A stretch of 50,475 nucleotides of DNA. Source: an uncultured Acidobacteriia bacterium. GTDB taxonomy: Bacteria; Acidobacteriota; Terriglobia; Bryobacterales; Bryobacteraceae. Of the stretch, positions 8,622 through 18,378 are shown piece after piece; positions within the stretch are counted from its first letter, which is position 1, and each line of letters begins with the position of its first letter. The notes under the pieces were generated by a model, which searched no databases, was not told where the DNA came from, and saw nothing but the letters and a program-made list of their open reading frames with translations. Position numbers and translations under genes: made by a program. The stretch spans positions 1-50,475 of the forward strand of contig CAIVVT010000092.1 of NCBI GenBank assembly GCA_903909435.1, written 5' to 3'.

Positions 8622-9124
8622 AGATTCGTAATGGACCACACTCAGCACACATCTGAAATGAGAAAGCTAATTCCAGGCGGGATGCGTTAAGTTCCCAGCA
8701 GTAGCGCATTCGAAGTGCATGGATGACCAGCCATGAAGCAGAATACCACCAGTGGTCAGAGGTCGCGGAAGAGAACCTCGGGCGCTGCCTCCGAAGCGAA
8801 GTCTGCAACAAGCACCCGAACGGCTGAGATCAGTCAAGTCGCGCGGTCTGTGATCGCACTCTTTTGCTCGCGGCATCGCACTCGCCTGTTCTGCGCAACT
8901 GCGATTAAAGTCAACATCGGCGGCTCGATCGTTGAATCCCCATTTGCCGAGCAAATGCAGCCCGGCATAGGACCCAATTCCATAGAGTGCTTCTGGTTTG
9001 ACGATATGCGGCACGGAAAAGGCATCGCCTTCCTACCAGAATGAGGCGGAACACGAGTTGGTCTGTTTGATCGTCACTCACTCTCACGGATTGGACGCCT
9101 GAGGTCGCGTGCGATTATGACGGT
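8622..9124. other. Intergenic stretch without a convincing gene
   Basis: These 503 bp separate the divergent decarboxylase and TPR genes. A plus-strand frame across about 8733-9044 contains a short stretch (KVNIGGSIVESPFAEQ) that reads like protein, but it lacks a ribosome site and a recognisable family and could be a gene remnant. I see no RNA gene or repeat here. Confidence 0.4.
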
Positions 9125-10195
9125 ATGAAGCGCGCTACTTGCCTGTGCCTATGCGGCTTGTTTCTCTACGCCGCAGAGCCGGTCAAGGAAGTCTTCGACC
9201 GCGCTGCACGCGCTCTCGCCGCTGCGGACTACCCGAGCGCGGAACGCGGATTTCAATCCGTGCTCCAGACCGAACCTCGCAACGTGGCGGCGCTCAGCAA
9301 TCTAGGCGTCATTTACTCGCGCACCAGCCGCGCGCGTGAGGCGATCACCTGCTATCGGCGGGCGCTGCAGTTGAGCCCGAGCGACGCTGCGCTGCTGCTG
9401 AATCTCGGCCTCGTCTACCTTCGCCTGGAGGACCACCGGCGAGCGCTTCCGCTCTTTGAGCGCGTCGTCGCGATGAATCCTGCGCACTTGCAGGCCCGGC
9501 AGTTGCTCGCGGTGTGCCGCGCCTACGCGGGCCAACTGAAACCCGCTATTCGCGAGTTGGAGACGCTGCGAGCCGCCACCCCGCACGATGAGAACATTGT
9601 GTTTCTGCTGGGATTCGCCTATCTGAAGGACCACGAAGCCGACCGGGCGAAGGCGGTTTTTGAGACGATGTTCGAAACGGCCGGCCCGGCCCGGACGGAA
9701 TTCCTGGTTGGCAAAGCCAACTACGAGGCCACGCTGTTCCCGCAGGCCGAAGCGAGCTTCCTGCGCGTGATCCAGATCGATCCCGGCTATCCGGGCGTGC
9801 GCCTCGAATTGGGTAAGGTGTACATCAGCCTACACCGAAACGACGAGGCGATCCTAGAGCTGCAACTGGCGTTGAAAGGGAAGGCCGGCAACGAGGATGC
9901 GAACTACTTCCTGGGCAGCCTGCTCGTGCAGCAGGGTCGCTGCGCGGAGGCGATCGCCTACCTCGAACAGGCCAGGAAGATGAAGCCTGATGCCTGGGCG
10001 ACCTACTTCCATCTGGGGAAAGCAAAACTCCGACTGGCTCAGGCGGCGGAAGCCATCCCGTTGCTCCAGAGAGCTGCTGAATTGAACCCGGATGAATCCA
10101 CCGTCCAGTACGAGCTTGCACGGGCATTCCAGGCCGAAGGAAAGAAACCGGAAGCCGCCCGTGCGTTCCGCCGCGCCCAGGAACTGGCGCGCTAG
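9125..10195 (+). CDS. Secreted tetratricopeptide-repeat protein
   Basis: This 356-residue protein has a short signal peptide (MKRATCLCLCGLFLYAAEP, with cysteines that might allow lipidation although no clear lipobox is seen). Nine to ten consecutive 34-residue TPR units fill the rest, for example AALSNLGVIYSRTSRAREAI, ALLLNLGLVYLRLEDHRRAL and ANYFLGSLLVQQGRCAEAIA. TPR solenoids bind partner proteins; no enzymatic domain is present. The protein is predicted periplasmic. It ends 45 bp from the convergent end of the winged-helix gene. Its repeats are more canonical than those of the two module TPR proteins, so it is a separate family. Confidence 0.85.
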   Translation: MKRATCLCLCGLFLYAAEPVKEVFDRAARALAAADYPSAERGFQSVLQTEPRNVAALSNLGVIYSRTSRAREAITCYRRALQLSPSDAALLLNLGLVYLRLEDHRRALPLFERVVAMNPAHLQARQLLAVCRAYAGQLKPAIRELETLRAATPHDENIVFLLGFAYLKDHEADRAKAVFETMFETAGPARTEFLVGKANYEATLFPQAEASFLRVIQIDPGYPGVRLELGKVYISLHRNDEAILELQLALKGKAGNEDANYFLGSLLVQQGRCAEAIAYLEQARKMKPDAWATYFHLGKAKLRLAQAAEAIPLLQRAAELNPDESTVQYELARAFQAEGKKPEAARAFRRAQELAR

Positions 10196-10240
10196 CGCAA
10201 TTTCGGCGTCAGCATGGGGAGGATGCCGGAGTGAGCGGCC

Positions 10241-11572
10241 TCACTTGCGCCATGCGATGACGCGCGTCTGGCTTGGCTCCCCGGCAAGCACTTTCGTTTC
10301 GATTAGGATTTCGAAGAAGGGATGATTGCGGCCACCTTCTGGAATTCCCGCTTGCGAGAGGATATCGTGAGCCGATTTCGGGTCCAGAATCATGCTGCCC
10401 GCGGCCTCGGTGCCCTCCATGTTAGTGCCTTCGATCAGCAGCACATTCCCGGTCACGCCGTCGGACGGACAGAAGGCAACGATCCCGTAAGTAGCCCCGG
10501 GCACCCCGTCTTCCCCGAACATGTAATAGGAAGATCGCTCCCCAGGCCGGGGGGTCTTGTTGCTGACACTTTGCCTGGAAGCCGCGTCGAGCTGTATACG
10601 GAAATTGCGCCTTTTGTCATACAAACTCACCCATGGGTTGGCGTACGAACTACCCAGGAAGATGTAGTTCCCCGAGTCCAAGTCACGCGGATGGATGTCG
10701 CGGGCGAAGCGGATCGCCACCTTTCCGCGCTGCCCCGTGAGGCGCAGGATTCGCGCGGCTAGCAGGACGTCGGCGTAGCTGGTCAGTTCGCGGGAACGGA
10801 TGCGGTGCATCATCCGGTCGTCTTTTGTGGAGGCAAGGGGGGAAGGCCGGGTCACCTGCCAGAAGTCCGGGTCCAGGTACTCCTCCAGCGACGCGGGCCG
10901 CCCGGCCAAGTCCTGCATCAGGCCATAGCCGCTATCGGCGACCACTAACGATACGGACAGGTCCGGTTCGAGGACCCAGGCGAGGGGCGCGGGCAGAGGG
11001 CCTCCCGCGCTAGCGAGGGAAGCAGCCACCTGTCGCCGGAGTCCCTGGTTCTGCAACCCTAGCAAGACACTTATGCCGATCGAAGCAAGGAGCACGCCGA
11101 GCGCGGTCCATTTGAGAATTCGAGGCGACAGCCAGGCCCGCCAGCGGGTGGGTGCCTCTGCGGCGGCGTCCGCCGGAGTGACCGGTCTGGCGGAGAACAC
11201 CGGCAGATAACTGCCCTTCGGGATCTCCAGAATCAGGGGCTCGTCTTTGCCCGAAGTCGAGGAGTACTCGCTCAATTTGACCCGCAACTGCCGGGCGTGG
11301 GCTCGGACTACGTTGTCCTCGCTCGGGCTGTAGTCGGCGCCGCGCGCGAATACCGCACGCGCGATCTGTTGTTCGTTTAGAGCGTCGCCCTGATTCTGTA
11401 CAGTTTGCTCCACTACGTAGGTGAGGAAGTCGCGAAGCTTTGGTGCGCGGCGGAATTGCGAACTGGAACAGATTCGCAGAACGAAGGCGGTCCGCTCATC
11501 TACGGCCTTGTCCGGCTCTGTATCGGAAGGGTCATCAGCGCCCGGGGCGGCTGTGGATTTCGTGCTACTCAC
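10241..11572 (-). CDS. Membrane-anchored winged-helix protein
   Basis: This gene encodes 443 residues from a GTG at 11572; the open frame extends to a TTG at 11686, but that reaches into the likely promoter (TAAAAT near 11613). Residues about 27-127 carry the Acidobacteriota-type winged-helix block FRRAPKLRDFLTYVVEQT...ALNEQQIARAVF...DNVVRAHARQLRVKL...ILEIPKGSYLPVF, related to the Trans_reg_C/CadC fold. One transmembrane helix (about 155-171) follows, then a large extracytoplasmic domain of unknown family. The layout suggests a CadC/ToxR-like one-component sensor. It is divergent from the Oar-type receptor gene, with about 150 bp between the starts, and may control it; this is inference from position. 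Confidence 0.8.
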   Translation of the reverse strand: MSSTKSTAAPGADDPSDTEPDKAVDERTAFVLRICSSSQFRRAPKLRDFLTYVVEQTVQNQGDALNEQQIARAVFARGADYSPSEDNVVRAHARQLRVKLSEYSSTSGKDEPLILEIPKGSYLPVFSARPVTPADAAAEAPTRWRAWLSPRILKWTALGVLLASIGISVLLGLQNQGLRRQVAASLASAGGPLPAPLAWVLEPDLSVSLVVADSGYGLMQDLAGRPASLEEYLDPDFWQVTRPSPLASTKDDRMMHRIRSRELTSYADVLLAARILRLTGQRGKVAIRFARDIHPRDLDSGNYIFLGSSYANPWVSLYDKRRNFRIQLDAASRQSVSNKTPRPGERSSYYMFGEDGVPGATYGIVAFCPSDGVTGNVLLIEGTNMEGTEAAGSMILDPKSAHDILSQAGIPEGGRNHPFFEILIETKVLAGEPSQTRVIAWRK

Positions 11573-11725
11573 ATGTGATCCCACAGTGTTAAGCCCAGGT
11601 TCCTGCACTTGAATTTTACCACTTGGGGGCCTTACCGTTCGGTCAGTGGGAGCAAAGCCAAGGTGGGTCAATGCCTTATAAACCAACCCCGGCCATGTTG
11701 CTTCAGCTCAAAATGAGGTTCATTC

Positions 11726-14700
11726 ATGAAAATTAATCAAAGGAGCAGAGGCGCTAAAACAGCGTTTGGGATCTTGTTATCCCTTCTGCTCATGCTTTTA
11801 ACCCAAAACCTGATGGGCCAGTCCCAGAACATCGGTGGATACGTCGTGGACGCGACTGGCGGTACCGTTCCGGGAGCCGTCGTCAAGATCGTGGATGTCG
11901 CCAAGGGTAGCATCCACCAAGTCACCACCGACAACCTGGGCAGATTCCAGGCCATCGGCATTCAGCCCGGCAAGTACTCCATTAGCATCGAGAAGGTGGG
12001 CTTTAAGACGGCTGAGCGTATGGTCACCCTAGATGTCAACGCGAAACTGGACATCGGTCAGATCGAACTCGCCGTTGGCGCGACGACTGACGCCGTTACC
12101 GTTTCCGCCGAGCTAGCGCCTGCGGTCACGACGAACAGCGCGGACAAAGCCTACGTGGTAGAGGCGACGCAGATGTCGGAATTGCCCATGAACGGCCGCA
12201 ACTTCACGTCGTTGATGAACACGGTCCCGGGCATGAGCAGCGCAGCCCAGAGCGACTTCAACGTCAACTTCAACGACACGTCGTCGTTCCACTCCCTGGG
12301 CGGGCGTGGATCTCAAAACAACTTCTACCTGGATGGGTCCCCTAACGTTGACGTCGGGGACAACCAATCGCAATACACCCAGGCCAGTATCGACTCGATT
12401 GCCGAGTTCCGTGTACTCCAGAGCGGCTTCAACGCCGAGTACGGCCGCAACTCCGGAATGGTGATCGCGGTGCAGACTAAGTCTGGTTCCACCAGGTTCC
12501 ACGGGACGGCCTACGAGTATCTCCGCAACAACGCGTTCGACGCGAAGTGCGTGTTGTGCAATTCGTTGCAGCCGCAGCTGCGTTACAACCAGTTCGGGGG
12601 TAACCTCAGCGGCTGGATCCCAGTGCCGAAGCTCTCCACCAATAAAGACAAGCGCCTGTTCTTCTTCTACAACCGTGAAATGACGCGCCGCAACCTACCC
12701 GGCAGCGGCTACTCCGATATCCCGGACTCCAAGATTCTAAACGGCGATTTCAGCGAATGGCAGCTGCCCACAAACATGCAGTATGCCCCGCAGTTCAAGA
12801 ACGGAACCGTGTTCCAGCCCGGTTCGATCGTGCGCGACGGCGCCGGTAATATCACCAATGGCACACCCTATGCAGGCAACGTCGTGCCCCAATCACAGTG
12901 GCAGCCGCTGAGCGCCAACATTCTGAAGATCTACACGGGCATCCCGGGATATGCAAGCATGCCAGCGGCAAATGCGGGCTACGTGCGCTATTTCTACAAC
13001 AATCCGGACAACCTGGTTAAGAACCAGGACCTGCTCCGCATCGATTACGCCATCAATAACAAAATGAATTCGTACTTCCGCTGGGTGAACGATTACCAGA
13101 AGGAGACGATGCAGAACGGAATCTGGACCGGCGAGCCGTTCCCGATGCAGCCCCAAATGCGTCCTAAGCCAGGCAGTTCCTGGTCATGGAACCTCGTCAC
13201 TACGTTCACGCCTTCGCTGGCATCCGAGACGATTCTGTCTTACAACCACCAGTCTCAGTCGCTCTCGACGGTTGGAACCAACCCGATCAGCCGCACCGCC
13301 CTCAACGCCGCTTGGACACAGTTGTACCCTGGCACGAACATCACGAACTCGGTTCCCGATGTAACCACCAACTCCGGATTGAACTTCTCTCTGGGTGCTC
13401 CAGGATGGCACAACTGGGGCAAAGACTATAACGCAACCGAGAACTTCACTTGGATCAAGGGCGCTCACTCCTTCAAGTTCGGCGCATTCATCAATAAAGA
13501 CGACAAGGCGCAGACCGGCAACTGGGGCATGGAAGGCAACATCAACTTTGGCTCCAGTTCCTCGATGGCCAACGACACCGGCAATGGAATAGCCAATCTG
13601 ATGTTGGGCAATTTCAACAGCTACTCTCAGCAGAGCGGCGCGGTTTTCCCGTACTTCCGCTTTTGGGAAGCAGACGTTTACGCGCAAGATAGCTGGAAGA
13701 TCAGCAAGCGCCTGACAGTGGATCTGGGCATTCGCGTGCCTCACATGATCCCGACTTACACCATTTACCGCAACGGTACGCCGGGCAACGAAGGCGCGTG
13801 GAGACTGTACAGCGTGGATCTCAAGCAGTACACCGTCAGCGCGAAGCCGACGATCAACCTGACCAACGGTTTCCTGGTTGGCAATCCCCTGTCCGTTCTG
13901 TCCCCATTGGGCCTGGTCTGCGATCCCTGCGCGGGGACTCCCAAGGGCTTCTCCGATGCCAAGACCTACTTCGAGCCGCGCGTGGGAGTTGCCTACGACG
14001 TATTCGGAGACGGGAAGACGGCCGTCAGAGGTGGATTCGGTATGTTCCACGAACGCCTCGCCCAGAACCACTTCAGCTTCGGCGCCGGCGCGGCGTGGCC
14101 GAACCTTTCCTCGGGCACCGTCGTCAACGGCAATGTCGCCACCATCGATCCCAGCGTAGTCACGGGCGCGAATGCCGCAATTCAGCCCCCGAACCAGACC
14201 ATTTGGCCATCAGACAACAAGATGCCCACGATCTACTCGTGGTACCTGGGAGTCCAGAAGCAGTTGCCGGCCAAGTTCACCTTCGACCTCTCCTACTCCG
14301 GAAACCACTCCGTACACCTGATGGACCAGCGCCAGATCAACTCATTGGCGGCAGGGACTTTCATAACGAACCCGAACCTGTCGAAGTCGGTCAACTACTA
14401 CAACAGCGCGTTGATGCCGTATCTCGGCTGGGGCAACCTGAACGCCGTCGAGACGCTCGCTTACTCGCGTTACAACGCCATGATGCTCCGGTTGAGCCGC
14501 CGCTTCTCCGACAGCTTCTCCGTGAACTTCAACTACACCTACTCCAAGACCATGTCCATTGTGGACAACGATGGAGATCAGATCAACAACCCGTTCAACA
14601 TCGCTCAGAACTATGCGCCAGCAAGCTACGACCAGCCTCAAGTCACCACGGTTGACTTCGTCTATATGCTGCCGACGTTCAAGCACGCAAACGCCGTCAC

Positions 14701-15178
14701 GAAGACGCTCCTCAACGGATGGGAAATGAGCGGCATGTTCCGCGCCCAGTCCGGTATGCCGGTCAACATCACGTCGAACGGCAACTTGATGGGCGTGAAC
14801 GCCGGCAGCCAGTATCCGAATATGGTCGGCGATCCTTACGCCGGACAGAGCGGCGCCCAGTGGCTCAACAAGGCCGCCTTCCAGCGCCCGGCAGATGGCC
14901 AATACGGCACGATGACGCGCAACGAACTGCGTCTGCCCGGCCTCTGGAATGTTGACGCCAGCATCATGAAGAACTTCATCATCACCGAGGGGACGAAAGT
15001 TACCTTCCGTGCAGAAGCCTTCAACTTGTTCAACCACACCCAAGTCTGGGGTATCAACAACGGTTTCAGTGGAGACAACCCGCTCAGCGGGATCTCTACC
15101 GGTTCCGCCAATTTCGGTCAAGCCAATAGCTTCCGCGATGCACGCACTCTCCAACTTGCTCTCAGGTTCGCTTTCTAG
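11726..15178 (+). CDS. Oar-type TonB-dependent receptor with carboxypeptidase-regulatory-like domain
   Basis: This is a 1150-residue outer-membrane protein. Signal peptide (about 1-32); carboxypeptidase-regulatory-like domain (about 35-115, GGYVVDATGGTVPGAVVKI, then GRFQAIGIQPGKYSISI); plug domain (about 130-260, with ELPMNGRNFTSLMNTVPGMS and GGRGSQNNFYLDG); then a long beta barrel ending in LALRFAF with a terminal aromatic residue, the barrel-assembly signature. NAEYGRNSGMVIAVQTKSGS is typical of the Oar family, which is strongly expanded in Acidobacteriota and thought to import large ligands such as oligosaccharides or peptides. The ligand cannot be inferred. It is transcribed alone and ends at a strong terminator. 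Confidence 0.93.
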   Translation: MKINQRSRGAKTAFGILLSLLLMLLTQNLMGQSQNIGGYVVDATGGTVPGAVVKIVDVAKGSIHQVTTDNLGRFQAIGIQPGKYSISIEKVGFKTAERMVTLDVNAKLDIGQIELAVGATTDAVTVSAELAPAVTTNSADKAYVVEATQMSELPMNGRNFTSLMNTVPGMSSAAQSDFNVNFNDTSSFHSLGGRGSQNNFYLDGSPNVDVGDNQSQYTQASIDSIAEFRVLQSGFNAEYGRNSGMVIAVQTKSGSTRFHGTAYEYLRNNAFDAKCVLCNSLQPQLRYNQFGGNLSGWIPVPKLSTNKDKRLFFFYNREMTRRNLPGSGYSDIPDSKILNGDFSEWQLPTNMQYAPQFKNGTVFQPGSIVRDGAGNITNGTPYAGNVVPQSQWQPLSANILKIYTGIPGYASMPAANAGYVRYFYNNPDNLVKNQDLLRIDYAINNKMNSYFRWVNDYQKETMQNGIWTGEPFPMQPQMRPKPGSSWSWNLVTTFTPSLASETILSYNHQSQSLSTVGTNPISRTALNAAWTQLYPGTNITNSVPDVTTNSGLNFSLGAPGWHNWGKDYNATENFTWIKGAHSFKFGAFINKDDKAQTGNWGMEGNINFGSSSSMANDTGNGIANLMLGNFNSYSQQSGAVFPYFRFWEADVYAQDSWKISKRLTVDLGIRVPHMIPTYTIYRNGTPGNEGAWRLYSVDLKQYTVSAKPTINLTNGFLVGNPLSVLSPLGLVCDPCAGTPKGFSDAKTYFEPRVGVAYDVFGDGKTAVRGGFGMFHERLAQNHFSFGAGAAWPNLSSGTVVNGNVATIDPSVVTGANAAIQPPNQTIWPSDNKMPTIYSWYLGVQKQLPAKFTFDLSYSGNHSVHLMDQRQINSLAAGTFITNPNLSKSVNYYNSALMPYLGWGNLNAVETLAYSRYNAMMLRLSRRFSDSFSVNFNYTYSKTMSIVDNDGDQINNPFNIAQNYAPASYDQPQVTTVDFVYMLPTFKHANAVTKTLLNGWEMSGMFRAQSGMPVNITSNGNLMGVNAGSQYPNMVGDPYAGQSGAQWLNKAAFQRPADGQYGTMTRNELRLPGLWNVDASIMKNFIITEGTKVTFRAEAFNLFNHTQVWGINNGFSGDNPLSGISTGSANFGQANSFRDARTLQLALRFAF

Positions 15179-15198
15179 CCTGACGATCAACCAACTCG

Positions 15199-15232
15199 GA
15201 AGGCCCCGTAACCGCGAGGTTGCGGGGCCTTC
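15199..15232 (+). terminator. Hairpin terminator after the TonB-dependent receptor
   Basis: A 10-bp perfect GC-rich stem (GAAGGCCCCG / CGGGGCCTTC) begins 20 bp after the receptor stop. Further AACC/GGTT pairing inside the loop extends the structure. The following tract is only TCT, so it is a strong hairpin with a weak U tract. Confidence 0.65.
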
Positions 15233-15583
15233 TCCGTCGAAGGCAGCCACGTTCTTGGAACAACCCCGGTCTCAATGCGGGTGAGACCGGCCGGCCGGTC
15301 CGGTTGAGTTAACGCATTCGCCTTGAGGCAACCAATCATGGGATATGGACCGCCAGTTATCCCCGGGCAGCGACACCCGACTATGGGAAGCGCATCATCG
15401 CATCGGGGCCATTCACACCGACTGGTAACAAAACCGGTGTTTGAGCTGTCTTTAAGGTATTGCCCTGAGAACAAGGGCAACTGGTGCGAACGCGATCAGC
15501 CATCGACTGCTATCAGGGCGCAGGCTGGAGCCGTGCCTGGTTGGAACATCCGATGATCGGTCGATTAGAGGAGTTTGAGTTTG
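15233..15583. other. Leader region with several inverted repeats ahead of the MBL-fold gene
   Basis: This 351-bp gap holds no convincing gene but shows three separate dyads: CCGGTCTCA / TGAGACCGG (15266-15274 and 15282-15290, 7-nt loop), an overlapping 16-bp perfect palindrome gaccggccggccggtc (15285-15300), and TTGCCCT / AGGGCAA (15460-15466 and 15474-15480). The first two could act as alternative hairpins. The downstream gene has a good ribosome site, AGAGGAG, at 15567-15573. Confidence 0.45.
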
Positions 15584-17380
15584 ATGCAATACCTCCGTCA
15601 TACGCGTCTGCCACTCGCGGGCCAACTCGCCGGGGTGGTGGCACTGTGTTTTTCGCCACTTTTGGCGGCTGACCAACCATCACGTCTCGAATACAACCGG
15701 GTAGCAAAGGGGTTTGTCCCGGAAGCCAAGAACGCGTACGGCTGGGCTAAGGGCTCCGGCTTCGCGAGAGAGAACCCTTGGGGGCAGTACACTGCGTTCC
15801 TGATGTTGACCAGCCCTGAGGGGCAACGCACCTGGCGCATCGAGCACTACCTCCCGTGGGCCCCTGGGCCTTACGTTTCAATACCCGATCCGGACACGTC
15901 CCAAGGTTCGACCATGTACCTGCTTGAGGGCTCCAGTCGCGCTCTGCTGATCGATACGGCCAACCCAGCCAAAGCCACAGATGGCGTGGACGATCTGAAG
16001 ACCGTGGTGCGCTATTTGCTGAGCCACGAGAACGACGGCCAGGCGCGCGCCCACCCGCTGGATTTCTTGGTGGCCATTACCCACAACCACCCGGACCATA
16101 TCGGTGAAAACGCGCGAATGTCGGACCGGACGATCTACTACCCAGATCTGGACTGGCCTGCTAAAGCCCCAGCGAACTATGTGCCCATTCGGGAAGGCGG
16201 CGGCCCGACCAACCACGGCGATGGGATGGCCGTGAGTCAGATCGACCTGGGAAACCGGCTGATCATTGCGGTCGCGATTCCGCCCCATTCGTCTGGATCG
16301 ACCGCCTATCTTGACGCGGGCAACCGGCTGTTCATCAGCGGCGATGCGCTTGGCTCGGCGTGGCCGTATATCCAAATGGGACCGCTCACGCGCTTTGCCC
16401 AAAGCGCTCGCCATGTGGAGGAGGTTACGCGGCCCTATCCCGATCTTGCGGTACTGCCGGCCCACTTCTACCAGACTGGGACCTGGGCCCGTGGCCGTGC
16501 GCCGCTCAATGGCCGGCCGCCCGACCGTCAGTACATCACGGATATGGCCGGGCTCGCCGACGGTCTGCTTGCCGGGAAGATCACGGGAGAACCGTTCTTC
16601 GCCGGCCCGGACGCGTATTGGGCCAGGAACGACTCCGCGCAAATGGTCTATTCACTGTCCACGCTCTACCGGGCGGGTGAAGCCGGCGAGCCCTATCACG
16701 CCGTTCGAATCCCGGGCAATTTCAAGCGGGAAACGGGCGTGGTCTCTTTCGACGCCCGGATCGACGCGGTTTCCAAGATCCAGTCGGATTTCTACCTCAT
16801 CCGGGATAGCGCCGGGGAGACGCTCTTCTTACTCCACGGCTCGAAGTCCGCGCTATTGATCGGGACTGGGGGCGGCGGGACGGGACTAGCTGAGTTTGTC
16901 CGCACCCTCATCGGTGATCTGCCGCTCGATGTGGCCATCCTCGATCGGGACTCTCGCCAGACCGGAGGACTCGCGCAACTCCGCCCCCGCAACATCTACG
17001 TTGCGGCGTCGAACGTCCTTAACGGCGTGCCGGCCACCGTGGTTCACGATGGGTCAACCATCGATCTCGGCAACAACGCAGCCGGTCAACCGCTCACGCT
17101 GGAAGCCACTTCGTTCCAGTCCGACGGCGTGACCAACCTGAGTCTGCTCAGCGTTGCCGACCGCGTGCTCTTCGCGGGTAACGCCTTCGAGAAGCAAGCC
17201 GCCCCACCTAGAACGATGATGCAACTGAGCAAGCCCGAAGAGGACCAGGCTGCTCGAGTGGCGTGGCTGACGAGGCTGAGCGGTCGTTTCGACCTGGCGT
17301 ATCTTGCTTCAAACGCGCGGTGGCACAGCGCCCCCAAGGACCTGGAGGCATGGCTGGCCGCGCGGGCACCCTCAAAGTAA
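15584..17380 (+). CDS. Secreted two-domain metallo-beta-lactamase-fold hydrolase
   Basis: This gene encodes 598 residues. I start at ATG 15584, 10 bp after AGAGGAG; a TTG at 15575 is too close to it. A signal peptide (about 1-29, ending SPLLAAD) is followed by an MBL domain with the zinc motif THNHPDH (H167, H169, D171, H172), a downstream SGDALG strand and LPAHF. After about residue 390 a second stretch has the same opening strands (FYLIRDSAGETLFLLHGSKSALLIGTG) but DRDSRQTGGL where the HxHxDH motif should be, so the second half looks like a degenerate duplicate. The protein is predicted to be a periplasmic hydrolase of unknown substrate; MBL-fold proteins include lactonases, phosphodiesterases and lactamases. 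Confidence 0.82.
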   Translation: MQYLRHTRLPLAGQLAGVVALCFSPLLAADQPSRLEYNRVAKGFVPEAKNAYGWAKGSGFARENPWGQYTAFLMLTSPEGQRTWRIEHYLPWAPGPYVSIPDPDTSQGSTMYLLEGSSRALLIDTANPAKATDGVDDLKTVVRYLLSHENDGQARAHPLDFLVAITHNHPDHIGENARMSDRTIYYPDLDWPAKAPANYVPIREGGGPTNHGDGMAVSQIDLGNRLIIAVAIPPHSSGSTAYLDAGNRLFISGDALGSAWPYIQMGPLTRFAQSARHVEEVTRPYPDLAVLPAHFYQTGTWARGRAPLNGRPPDRQYITDMAGLADGLLAGKITGEPFFAGPDAYWARNDSAQMVYSLSTLYRAGEAGEPYHAVRIPGNFKRETGVVSFDARIDAVSKIQSDFYLIRDSAGETLFLLHGSKSALLIGTGGGGTGLAEFVRTLIGDLPLDVAILDRDSRQTGGLAQLRPRNIYVAASNVLNGVPATVVHDGSTIDLGNNAAGQPLTLEATSFQSDGVTNLSLLSVADRVLFAGNAFEKQAAPPRTMMQLSKPEEDQAARVAWLTRLSGRFDLAYLASNARWHSAPKDLEAWLAARAPSK

Positions 17381-17545
17381 TCCAGGGGCATCGATTTCGC
17401 TTGGTTTCCAGATAATCAGTGACCTGTAAACATGAAAAGGGCCGGGTCGCCTGATAAGGCCGGCCTTGAGTTTTCAAGCGAATGGCTGCAGTTCTTACGG
17501 TCGATCTGGTCTGTTTGTAGCCATCCTCCAAAACGCTACACGCGA

Positions 17546-18073
17546 CTATCGCGCGAGCGGGTTGGAGAAGTTACGCAATGCCCGAATGCGCGAATACACG
17601 ATCCAAACATGCAGATTGTGGAACGTCACAAATGCGCCCGACAAAGCGATGTAGACCCAGGGTGAATATGGAATGGGAGGGAAGAATGCGTTTCCGAGTA
17701 GCGCGATCCCCAACAGCCAGACCATCGGCGTGTAAGACGGTGCCATGAACCCCCATCGACTGACACTCCACCGGGTTTTCGGAAACCACACCTGCATGCT
17801 CCACGAGCAGAAATATAGAAGCAGGCCGACGCCGTAATGCTGAAGTCCAAATGTCTGACTCGCATGGACGACTCGAAGCGGCATGAGCATTGGCAGCGCA
17901 AAGACAGCCGTTCGAAAGGCATTCTCGCTCTGCTTGAGCCATGCAGGAATGTCACTCCAAAATACGTCGGGCTGATACGCCATTGGGAGTCTGTTCCTCA
18001 GTAGCGCGTTGAACAGCAGAACAGGCGCCATCAGCCAGAAGCAGTTCCACACGTATCCCATCGCAATCGTCAT
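17546..18073 (-). CDS. Polytopic membrane protein of unknown function (module B)
   Basis: This gene encodes 175 residues from ATG 18073, which has a GGA five bases upstream; the frame is open to a GTG at 18163. About five hydrophobic segments are visible (FWLMAPVLLFNALL, AFRTAVFALPMLMPL, GVGLLLYFCSWSMQV, PMVWLLGIALLGNAFF, YIALSGAFVTFHNLHVWIVY). The remaining loops are short, with conserved-looking W, H and Y residues. I do not recognise the family. It lies downstream of the ligase-like gene on the same strand with a 305-bp gap that shows no gene, so co-transcription is uncertain. Confidence 0.65.
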   Translation of the reverse strand: MTIAMGYVWNCFWLMAPVLLFNALLRNRLPMAYQPDVFWSDIPAWLKQSENAFRTAVFALPMLMPLRVVHASQTFGLQHYGVGLLLYFCSWSMQVWFPKTRWSVSRWGFMAPSYTPMVWLLGIALLGNAFFPPIPYSPWVYIALSGAFVTFHNLHVWIVYSRIRALRNFSNPLAR

Positions 18074-18378
18074 TGCTATCCAACTAGCGGGGCGAATTCG
18101 CGCGTTGCCATCGAGGATACGCGAGTGTGGGGCCTGTCGGCAAACCCGTCCAAAGGATCCCACGGGCGGCCAGGCAGACCGGGTGTTTTGACGTCGTATA
18201 TGATCCGCCGGGTCGAGTTCGGGAATCGTCCAGTTGAAATGGCCAGAACAACCGCGTGCAGCAAATGCTGCCGGGGACGGATAAAACGATTCAAGTTCAT
18301 CTCACTGCGCGGATTCCGAATCCTCGCTCGGCTTCTATGGTGGCGCTTTGACTCGGTCCGGCGAATCAGTGGCAGCCA

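Noticed and set aside
8733..9044. Plus-strand frame with a protein-like stretch (KVNIGGSIVESPFAEQ) between the decarboxylase and TPR genes
   Set aside because: No ribosome site, no recognisable family and an uneven composition along the frame; at most a gene remnant.
13184..14071. Long minus-strand frame inside the TonB-dependent receptor gene
   Set aside because: It is the antisense shadow of a GC-rich coding region; the plus-strand frame is unambiguously the receptor.
17439..17476. Possible terminator after the MBL-fold gene (GCCGG/CCGGC stem, then GAGTTTTC)
   Set aside because: The stem is short and bulged, and the T tract is displaced; not strong enough to list as a feature.
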